A DNA stretch of 64,000 nt from Desmodesmus armatus (taxonomy: Eukaryota; Chlorophyta; Chlorophyceae; Sphaeropleales; Scenedesmaceae): assembly GCA_007449985.2 (NCBI GenBank), contig VIIQ02000831.1, positions 186,001 through 250,000 of the forward strand. The letters run 5' to 3'. The notes below the pieces were generated by a model. It was given only the letters and a program-made list of their open reading frames with translations, was not told the origin of the DNA and did no database searches. This document shows, in pieces, positions 1 through 9,800 of the stretch (the first letter of the stretch is position 1; each line of letters opens with the position of its first letter). A program made the translations under genes and the position numbers.

Positions 1-5
1 TGCAG

Positions 6-3000
6 GGCACTTTCAGTCTGACCACCACCCCTGCCCGCACCCGGCCTGCCTGGAGCGCAAGTTTGTGGTGTTTGCTGAGGAGCAGGATCTGCGGCGCCAC
101 TTCGCCACAGAGCACGGCAGTGAGATGAACATGTCGCGTGCACAGCGACGACAGGTGAGAGAGGGGGGCTGGATTGTGGGGGGTTGTGGGAGTATGTTTG
201 TGTGCACTGGACACTGATGGTGAGTGAAAGCCAAGCAATCTCGCCGCTCGATTCACACACACATGGGCTGGCATGTTGTCCTGCAGGCCATGTCTCACAA
301 CAGTCAGCTCATTAGAAAACCCCTACGCCCTGAACTGTGCAGGTTGTCTCAGTTGCCGCTTGATTCGTTCATACAAGTGCTGGCACGTTGTCCTGCAGGC
401 CATGTCTCATAACAATCAGGGCATTTGGCAACTTCACCGCCCTGAACCCTGCAAGTTGTCTCTCGCCGCTTGATTCATGCATATATGTGCTGGCACGTTG
501 TCATATGCGTGATGTCTCCTCAATTTCATGCGATTAGGACTCCCACAGCCCCTGCAAGCTCAGCTGATAGTATCACCATCACCGCGTAAATCATACCTGT
601 GCTGGCATGTTGTCTTGCAGGCCATGTCCCTCAACATCCAGCTGACATATTCCAGCAGGGAGGAGGAGGCAGCAGCAGCAGCCGCGGCAGCAGGGATGCA
701 CCGCCCCGGCGTGGTGATGGGCGGGGGCGCCGGTCTGCCCCGCAGCGGCAGGGGCGGACGGGGCGGCGGCATGCGGCACAGCCACTCTGAGGGGGCCATG
801 GCGCAGGCTGTGCAGGTGCGTTCAACCCAAGTTGGTTTGTGGTTGTTGTTTGGGGGGGGGGGGTAGGTACAGACTGTAGCTGCTTGTGGCAAGCATGCAC
901 TGACAGCTTCTATCGCACATGCTGACAGGCACGCACACATGGCGGCCCGGGGGGGGGGGGGGTAAATGGGTGTGTCAGGGTCGAGGAGGGTCTAGGAGGG
1001 TGATAGGCTGGTCTGTCGTGGCAGCGGTCGCAGCGGCAGGGGCGGAGGGGGTGAACTGTCTGTCGCAGCTCCTGACCACCGCATGGCTTTGCTGCAGGCA
1101 TGAATTTAAACCGTGTTCGCCGCTCTGTCCACAGCCAATTTTCAGGTGTGTGGTGGGACAGGCACAAGCAAGGGAATTGAGGAAAGGAAGTAACACAAAT
1201 ACCGCATTTGGTGTCTGTTGCGCTGCAGGCGAGTGTTGAGAGCAGCAGGGCTGAGGAGTTTGCCCGGGCTTCAGCAGCAGGCCCCAGCAGTGTGACCTTC
1301 TCTGCTGAGGACTTCCCCAGTGTCAGTGGGCAGGGCACGCAGGGCACAGCCCCCTTGGGCACATGGGTGGGAGCAGGGTCAGGGCCAGGTGAGTGTGGGA
1401 ACCAGTGTGGTAACTGCTGAGTGTGGCACAAGGCTGACATGCTTTGCATGTCACCATGCAAAGCAGCAGGCTCAAGCAAGCGGGGGCTGTCTGCCTCTGG
1501 AGAGGCGGGAGATCGCTGCAGTTAGTCACTGCTGATCAATTGATGACCTGAGGCTAGTCAGCCTTGCTGGCGCAACAAGCCTCTGCGTCCCCCTGTAGAG
1601 TGCCCTGCGACATCACACACTATTCAGGGGGTGAAGAGGGCGACTATCCACAGATTGCATTCCGACAACGGGGATGGAACATTTTGTCATCAAGTATCAC
1701 AAAGGTCAACCATGCTGAGTATCGCAAAGTCCGACCATGGTGTGTGTGGTCTGTCTGACTGGTGTCTCTGTGTATCCCGTGCTTTGCAGGTGGTTCCAGC
1801 CTGCGTCAGGAGGACTTCCCTGCCCTACCAACCGCCTCCAAGAACCAGCGGCGGCGGCAGCGTGAGAAGGATCGAACCCTGGCCGCCCGGCTTGGCGCAG
1901 CAGCAGCACCCATACGCGTGGTCAACAGAGCCAGCGCACCCACACCGGCAGAAGCAGCTGCAGCAGCAGCGGCTGGTGCAAGCAGCAGCAGGGCAGCCGC
2001 CGCGGCCGGCGGCGGCAGCAGCAGCAGCATCCGACACAGCCGGTCAGATGGGAACTTGCTGGTAGGAGGGGGTCATTTGTCAGCTTCTGGCTCTGCTGCT
2101 GCTTCAGATGTGGATGAAGATCTCGGCAGTGGGTTTGAGAGCGACAATGCACCAGCAGCAGCAGTTGAACAGGCAAGCAGCACCAGCCACTTCCCAGCAC
2201 TCCCAGGAGCAGGAGCAGCCGCAGCAGCAGTGACACAGGCACATCCCGCCTGGGTGCCGGTCCGCCGCTCGGGTCGGCCGCCAAAGCCGGGTCAGGGTGG
2301 CAGCAAGAGCAGCAGCAGCAGCACGGCCGCCGCACCTAACAGCATTGCAGACTTTCCCTCGCTTGCTGCCACCATCCCCGCCAGGGCGGCTGGCAAGGGT
2401 TCGGCAGGAGTGGGGTCCAACAAAGGCAAAGGCAGCAGCAGCAGGGGTGGCATCAGCATCCTTAACAGCAGCAGCAGCAGTGCGGCGCCGCCGGTGCAGA
2501 CTGTTGCTGAGGCTGTTGCTGCTGCTGGTGGGGTGTCAGAACAGCTGAAGGCTGCTAACAAGGCGCTGATTGAGCGCTGCAAGGCGGCGTTGAGTGAGGA
2601 GGGCTTCAGGGACTTCAGGGAGCGCTCTGCAGGGTTTATGCAGGGAAACCTCAGCCCAGGTGGGTTGCTTGGTGATGGTGTTGGTTGGCTGTCAATGGGT
2701 GTGCATTTGTGGGATTGTGGTTGGGTTGCTTGGGGAAGGGGGGAGGGCTTGGGGGAGGGGGAGGGAGGTGTTGTTCCAGGAAAGAAAGGGAAGGGTGGTG
2801 GGGTGTCTGAGCTGTTGAAGGCTGCTAGTAAGGCTCTGATCGAGCGCTGCAAGGTTGCGTCGAGTGAGGAGGGCTTTAGGGACTTTAGGGAGCGCTCTGC
2901 AGGGTTCATGCAGGGAAACCTCAGCCCAGGTGGGTTGCTTGGTGATGGTGTTGGTTGGCTGTCAATGTGCGTGCATCTGTAGGTTTGTGGTGGGGTTGCT

Positions 3001-5642
3001 TGGGGAAGGGGGGGGGCTTGGGGGAGGGGTGTTGTGCCAGGAGAGAGGGGGAAGGGTGGTGGGGTTTCTGAGCTGTTGAGCGCTGGTCGTCAGGCGCTGT
3101 CCGAGTGCTGCAAGGCTGCACTGGGGCCAGGAGGGTACTGAACTTGCAGGGAATGTTTTGCAGGGGGTATGCAGGGAAGGGTGGGCTGAGGTGGGCGGGT
3201 TGGAGTGGCGCACAATCGGGTGTTGCGCGGTGCTGGGGACGTGGGGAGCCGCAGGAAGGGGTGGCGGGCTTGTTGCGTCGTACAAATCTCCACTAGGACC
3301 CCAGAACATGGGCTGCGTCTGAGGGCTGCATGAGCTAGGATGGCTGTAGTAGTGGAGCTGCGCAAGTCATGGTTATGTGCACAGCAGTGTGCCCAGCGGT
3401 GCAAGTTTGTTCACTTTCACTTCTGTATCCTGGCATTGTCCTCGGCTGTTTTGCTCAAACGTCTTCCTGCTTGACGACGGGAACGCCTTTGAGCAGGATA
3501 GCAGGGGGCAGCGCCAGGGTGCAGAAGTGGACAGTGCATCAGCTGTCACTGCTGGACGCACTACTGCGTGATCACCGCTAACTGCACTGCTCAGCGTTGC
3601 GGCGTACACGACACACACCTATGCCTGTCCTTAGGTGCATGTATGCAAGTACATGTGCGCGTGCATGGCGTGATTGTGTTTGCATGCGCATGTGAGAGCT
3701 CTATCAGCAAAGGGGTGGTCAATGTGCGGGACCCTCACAGACATAAGCACATGTAATACATGTGCAAAACACTGCGACGCCCATACCTGCAGAGTGCGCT
3801 GTGCAGGGTGTTCAGCTGTGTGGTCTTGTGCACGTCACTGCTCCTGTACCCTGGCGTTGTCTTCTGCTGCTGAGCTTGAAGGTTTTATTGAAGCTCAGCA
3901 GGGAAACCTTGGAGCGCCCTAGCAGGGGACAGCGCAAGGGTGCACAGGAGACGTGTGTGGACAGGTAGCACAGCTGAACACTGCCGCAATGCATGCCGTG
4001 CTATGCACAGAAGTAGTTTGTCAACCCTGACCAACTCGGCAACACTGACTAACTCGTCCGGTCGCTTACTCATTCGCTCACTCACGTGCTCACTCACTCA
4101 CTCACTCACTCACGTGTGTCGCCGTTGCGTTCAACCCCGACGGGTGACCTCCCCCGCTCCCCCCCCCCCCCACATGGTAACACAGTGGCTTATTACACAA
4201 CATGTAGTGCAGCTGGGTGGGGCAGGGCAGGATAACATCAAAAGAGGCAGGGGGGGGGGGCATGGTTGTGCGTGACTGTGTATGCTGCAAATTTGCTGGA
4301 TATTTGTTTGGCTTTGTTTAATTCTGCACTAGACGGCCATAATGCTGGTGAGTTGGGTGTTTGCTGAACTTTTTGCTGCGTGTTGCATAGTGCAGCATTG
4401 CTATCTTGAAGCGTGTGGCACAGCAGTTTGTTGGGTGGCATGTTCTTGTGCAGCATGCTCATATGCACCCTGGTGCTCTCTCCTGCTGTTACATTCGAAG
4501 GTTTTGGCAATCTGAAAACGTTCAAGTGTAACAGCAGGGGACACCTCCAGGGTGCTTATGATATGCTGCACACAGTACGAGCCAACACTGCTGTGCCCTG
4601 TGTTTAGATCATAGTCACAGCCTGATTACATCAGCTGCCCTTTCTTAACCCACTTGCTCGCTCATTCAAATTGCCGTCTTGGTTCTCATCACTGCGTGCA
4701 CACTCCCCCCCCCCCCTTACTGACTCCGCAGCGGCGTATCACAAGCACGTGGTGCAGCTGGGTCTGCTGCAGCTGGTACCGCAGCTTGCAGCGCTGTGCC
4801 CGGACGCAGACAAGCGTACCGCCCTGGTGGCAGCCCACAAGCGGTACCTAGAGTCCGCACAGGACTCCCTGCAGGCGCCTGCAGGGGCTAACTCCAGGGG
4901 GTGGGTGCCTCCAGAAGCTGCCATGGCAGCCCTTGCGGAGGTTGAGCAGCAGGGGTCTTGGGCATGTGAGCGATGCACACTCGTCAATGCGCCCAGCAGC
5001 AGAAGCTGCGAGGTGTGCTCGGCTCCGAAACCCAAGGGAGGGGCAGCAGTCAGTGCTGCTGGTGGCAGCAGTGGCGGGAGCAGCAAAAAGGCGGCAGCAG
5101 CAAGCAGTGCGGCGCGCGCTGCTCCGGCGGCGCCTGTGGCTAGCAGCAGTTCTTGGTCGGCTGCGGCGGCGGCTGCCGGCAGCAGTGGTGGCAGCAGTGG
5201 CGGCAGCAGCAGAGGCACCCAGCAGCAGGCAGAGCCGCAACAGCAGCAGCAGCAGCAGCAGCAGGCACCCCCTTCTGCTGAGAGCTGGCCTGGCCTACCT
5301 GGCGGGAAAGGCAAGAAGGGTGGTAGCAAAGCAGCTGCATCCCAAGCAGCACCGCAGCAGCAGCAGGCAAGCAGCAGCAGCAGCCTGCCGCCAGAGCAGC
5401 AGCAGGCAGGGGGCAAGAAGAAGAAGGGTGGGAACAAGCAGGCGCTGTCGGAGTTGCTGGCCACTGGGAAGAGCCACCCGCAAAATGCGTGGAGCCAGCA
5501 GCAGCGGCTGAGTCAGCTAGCGGCGCCGTCTGGGGCAGGGGCAGCATGGGGCAGTGGGGCAAGAGTGGCGGGTCGAAGCTGGCGAAGAGCATCAATGCGT
5601 TCAATGATGCTTGGGGGGACAAGCAGTGAGACGGTGGTTTGA
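6..5642 (+). CDS. ZNF598: ZNF598/Hel2-type RING E3 ubiquitin ligase, 3' part
   Basis: Homologue of the ligase that ubiquitinates small-subunit ribosomal proteins on collided ribosomes in the cytosol. The RING end lies before the window. Coding exons read as 6-154, 621-815, 1229-1388, 1790-2659 and 4732-5642, and phases agree. Exon one has a C2H2-like finger (C..C, then H...H) with the family-typical CLERKFVVFAEEQDL stretch and RAQRRQ, continued by AMSLNIQLTY. Two EDFP motifs (EDFPSV, EDFPAL) and the helical NKALIERCKAAL...FRERSAGFMQG...AYHKHVVQLG tail match the Hel2 C-terminal module. A RanBP2-type finger (W-x-C-x2-C-x10-C-x2-C) lies at about 4957-5030 and is followed by low-complexity Ser/Gln/Lys. 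The family match is from memory. The last 25 codons may be frame-shifted (see findings). Confidence 0.85.
264..660 (+). repeat. Tandem copies of a splice acceptor and exon start
   Basis: A unit of about 111 bp repeats four times. The three upstream copies lie in the intron and the last is the real acceptor and exon start (exon begins 621). Copies 1 and 2 keep TTGTCCTGCAG followed by GCCATGTCTC (exon-like starts at 287 and 399). Copy 3 has lost its AG (around 510). The copies also share GCTGGCAYGTTGTC and the preceding CCGCT..GATTC stretch. Confidence 0.85.
2530..3135 (+). repeat. Tandem duplication of an exon end with its donor
   Basis: The last part of the fourth ZNF598 exon, with its donor CAG|GTGGGTTGC at 2659/2660, is repeated about 270 bp downstream with a second intact donor at 2929/2930. 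A third, decayed copy starts near 3055 and lacks a donor. A G-rich stretch separates the copies. The frame stays open through copy 2 up to a stop at 2980-2982. Confidence 0.9.
3421..4555 (+). repeat. Three related foldback elements in a ZNF598 intron
   Basis: Three diverged copies at about 3421-3526, 3845-3945 and 4465-4555 each start with a TRYCCTGGYG-like stretch and end with its inverted complement (AGGGTGC), giving imperfect hairpins with arms of about 30-40 bp. Loops and inner arms differ. They look like a small family of miniature foldback elements inside the 2-kb intron 2660-4731. Nothing coding was seen in them. Confidence 0.65.
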
Positions 5643-6805
5643 TGTGATGTTGAGTGGGTGCAGTGAGACTCTATCTTTCCTTGCTCAGGTTGCTTGTGAT
5701 CAGGTCAAGAGCAACCTTGACACAGTGACATGGGTTGGGGCAGGAATGGGCACGAGGACGGCATGTTGCAGTGTGGTGTGCTGTGCTGTGGTGTCGCACC
5801 TGTCAGTGGCGCTGTGACAAAGGTCTGGCTGTGACAATCTCATGTAATGATCCATAATGTGTGTGAGCACTGGAGGTGGTGGCGTGCTGTCCTTGGCATG
5901 TGATCTTTGTGACTATGAGATACTGCAGTACAGGCCAGCTGGCATGTATTGATGTGAGGACGCTTTGCAGCCTGGACCATCAGTCAGCTCCATCTCTGCT
6001 CCATTCTCTGCCAGAAAATTACTGAAAAGAAAGGCAGCTTTTCAATCGCATGTCTCCCATTCCGTTCGCAGTCTCCCCCCCCCCCCCCCCCCCCTCCTGC
6101 CTTCCTTCCCCCAGCCCCCTTCAGCCCCCCCCCGTCCCCGTAGTGGTCTCCTGAACACAGAGATTTGGAAGAAGTAGGGCTTCATTGACTTCGCTCCCCG
6201 CAGGAGTATCAGGGGCTGACCCTGGCTTTCCAGGCTGTTGCTCTTTTGGGACTTTGACTCTGTTTGACTGCCTGTCAGTCACAGGCAGTCTCGACAAGGC
6301 CCAACCCACGTTGTCGATCATTTCCATGGTATTCGTTTTGTTGTCGTAGGTGTCCCCTTGCATGTGTGTGGACGACTTGCCTAAGCTTTCACTTCCACGG
6401 GAGCGTCTATAAAGAACGTTGAGGATCGTTATAGTATTGTCCTACAGAAGCAAAACTTCCTGGCCTGCGCTCTATTGTCATCTCGCTACTCTGGACCAGA
6501 CACAAACTGCAACAGCAGCACCAGACTTCCTGTTGAGCAAGCGCAGTTGTCATCAATGGCTTGCTTATAGCTATCGTCTCTATGAACAAATCAACCTGCC
6601 GCAGCATGAGCAGGCCCTCTATGGAACTGGGCAAGGTGGGGTCCGGGAGAGAGTACCACCACCTAGCAGTTTGGTTTACAGTATCCTGCTGTGACAAAGT
6701 CCACAAGGCTTGTCAGAAACCGCAAGCCTGCTGAAAGCACTGCACATGTATAGATCTCAATCACAAACGTGCTGTGCATAAGAGCAGAAGCGCCACACTG
6801 ACAGC
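5643..6805. other. 3' UTR and intergenic region
   Basis: No gene seen. It holds the probable ZNF598 3' UTR with a TGTAA motif near 5843, a C-tract with T/C-rich surroundings at about 6070-6140, and the 5' flank of the GLG1 homologue. No clear TATA box was found. Confidence 0.6.
5843..5847 (+). terminator. Probable TGTAA polyadenylation signal
   Basis: TGTAA is the usual chlorophyte poly(A) signal. This one lies about 200 bp behind the stop of the ZNF598 homologue. The motif is short, so position is the only support. Confidence 0.4.
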
Positions 6806-9800
6806 ATGCTCATACCTGCACAGGGAGGCTGTTCCAAGCTCCTTCAGGCCACAGCACTCGTGGTCCTGTTGGCAGCATGCTGCTCAGCAAAGCAGCAAGA
6901 CAGCCTGATCAGCACTCCAGCATCATCAGGCAGCAGCTTGGCGGCAGCAGCAGCAGCCAGCGACGGCGACAAGCGGCATTTGGCGGGACATACAGCGGGC
7001 AGGGTGCTGTCACAGCAAGCGCAGGAAGGCATAGTCGGGGACGATGACGAGTTTGAATGGGTAGCAGAACCCAAAGCTGCAGAACCTCGCCCTCAGGGCA
7101 GCAGACCCCAGCAGCCAGCACCTCCCACACGGCCAGCAGCACAGGAGCGGCAGCCAGCAGCCAGGACAGCAGCAGGAGCATCTGAGGGAGATCCACGGCA
7201 CCGCCCAGCTGCAGATGCTGCGGCAAGGCCGGAAGCAGCGGCACAACATGCAGAGCAGCGGCCGTCAGCACAGCATCCAGCAGCAGGGCCTGAAGATGAT
7301 GAGGAACCTGTAGGAAAGCTGCCGGATGCACCCCAACTCCGCGAGGTTGATGGCCGCAGTGGAGATGCAGAGCGCGAGCAACGCAGGCCAGATGCCGATC
7401 GTCCTGGCCCCAGAGCAGATGCGGAACGTGGCGAGCGCAGACCAGAGGCACAAGGCACGCGTGCCGACAGCCGAGCAGATGCAGAGCGTGAGCAACTAAG
7501 AAGGGATGCCGAGCGCAGGGACTCAAGGCCTGAGCGTGAGCCTGACAACAGCAGAGCAGCAGCGCCCAGTGACCGCAGCGCAGCAGACGCAGAGCCCAAA
7601 CAACCCACGCCAGACGCGCAATCGCGCCCACGTGATGACCGCAGGCCAGATGCTGAGCGTGCTGATCCAACAGCAGAAGCAGAGGAGAGCGAGCAGCTTG
7701 CAGCAGATGCTGCAGCAGCAGCAGCTGAGATGGATGCCGATGAGCCAGAACCTGAGGTGCAGCCTGTCAGGGATGGTGCTCCAGCTATACTGGGAGACCA
7801 CACAGCACCAGCAGCCGCGCAGACACATCCAGGCGGCCAGCAGCAGCAGCAGGGCTCGGAGCCAGGCCAAGGGCCGGAGGACAGAGAGCCAGAGAAGCCA
7901 GGGAGTGGCACATGGGTGGCAGCAGCTGCCGGCCAGGCTGCTCCCAAGCAGGGCGATGTTGACCCTACAGGTGTGGACCCTGTGGGAAATTGCAGTGGAC
8001 TTGATTGGGTATGTGGATGTATGAAGTCCTTCAAGACAGACTGTTGCCATGTACACACATAATTTTGCAGTTGGTGTCCTTGCGTCTGGACGCCGCCCCT
8101 TCCCTGCAAGCTCTGTGTACAACACGCGCAGAGCCCCTCGCACATGCCCACACACCCCAGCCCCTGTGGCCCCACCTTGGTAGCCATTCTCACGACATAA
8201 AAGGCTCATCATGCCCTAACATGACATGCATTTGGATTCGTGCAGGTGCCTGCAGGAGCTGGGTGCAGCGCTATTGTGAGGATGTTGAGCCAGGCGAAGG
8301 GCACCTGGCAGACTGTCTGGCACAGTACCAAGCAGCAGCTGACACACAAGAGGACAATGGTGAGGCAGGCAGCTGCAATGGTTCTGGCCAAGCTGAGGGT
8401 TGGGCTAGTAGATGGCTTGTAACAGTCAAAGTACTAGCAAGTGTTCATGTCACCCTTGCTGATTCTTCAAGGAAGTACGTGCGGGCTGGAGGCCTATCTT
8501 GCACTGCTGGCACTGCTGGCAGCAGTGCAGGATATGCTCCTCGTGCGCACCTATTTCCATTGCAGAATGGGCAGGGGTTACATGAACACTTGCTAGTGCT
8601 TTTGACTATCACTAGCTAAGTCCTAGCTGAACTAGTCAGCTTGGCCCCAGCAGTGCAAAAAAACAGGGGCCCTGTTTTCTTCTTGTTGCGCATGTCTGGT
8701 TGGTTACAAGCAGGCGGTGATGGCTGCAACTGGAGGCAGTGGTGGTGCCCCCTCCTGTTTTGTTGTGCTGTTCCTCATGTCAAAATATGTCATCTTGCAG
8801 GCAAGCTGGAGCCCTTGTCCACTGAGTGCCACGAGGAGGTGATGCAGCTGAAAATCTGGCGCAGCAAGTCCCTCGACAGCAACCCCATATTAGGTGAGGG
8901 CGGCAGGTGCTGGCAGCGGCTAGAGGATGGTGGCGGCAACGGACACGTGCATCACATGTCATGTGTGCAACAGATGAGTTGCGCATGTGTAGGTATGTGT
9001 GCATGTTTGATGGAGGCACGGCTATGGTGTCACTGCAGCGATGCGGCTTCCGGTGGGGAGCCTGGAAACAGGTCCCTACTGACTGTTGGCGTTGTGTGTT
9101 TTGCCACTGGTTGCCGTCCATGTTTTGTTGACACATGAGTTGCAATCAGCCATATCCATTAGCATGACAGTCAGGATGTATTTCAGGATGCGTGAGGGCA
9201 CGTACCCAAGGATGTAGAGGGGATGCAAATGTAAAGTCAGCTGACAGCATTGTGTATGTGTGTATGTGCTGCAGCCAAGGCGTGTGCTGACGACATCGAC
9301 AGGTACTGCAGTGCGGCCCCAGCAGAGGAGCGCACTGCTGGCAGTGTGCTGGCATGCCTAAAGGGTGCACACTCCGCCAGAGTGGCACTCCATCCTGCCT
9401 GTAAGAAGGAGGTGTTCAAGCTGCAACTGGATGCTGCTGAGGACTACAGGTGAGTATTGCCAGTTGTGCATGTGCCAAGGTTGGTCCGAGCAGTTCTGCA
9501 TAGCACTTTTGGTCTTTCAGACAGAGTGTTGTATAGTGTGAGGCTGAACGTCAATATCTGTTGTCAGACCATAAGCATGTCGTGCATGCATGCTGGGTAT
9601 GTATTGCAGCAGAAAAGCACACAACAGACCCTCAGAGGTGCTGTTCAGCCAGGGCACACTCATACGGTGTACTACTATGATGCTTGCCTTGCAGGGCTGA
9701 CGAGGTGTTGCACAAAGCATGCGTGGAGGATGCGAAGGAGCTGTGCAAGGGTGTGAAGCACGGCGGGGGACAGATACAAGCCTGCCTGGTGAGTAGTGCG

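Noticed and set aside
264..660. CRISPR-like array of about 111-bp units
   Set aside because: Units are long, diverged and end in a real splice acceptor of a eukaryotic gene; no short repeat/spacer alternation.
7093..8193. Long minus-strand frame opposite GLG1 exon 1
   Set aside because: Mirror of the biased coding exon; the plus strand has the signal peptide and in-phase splicing to the Cys-rich repeats.
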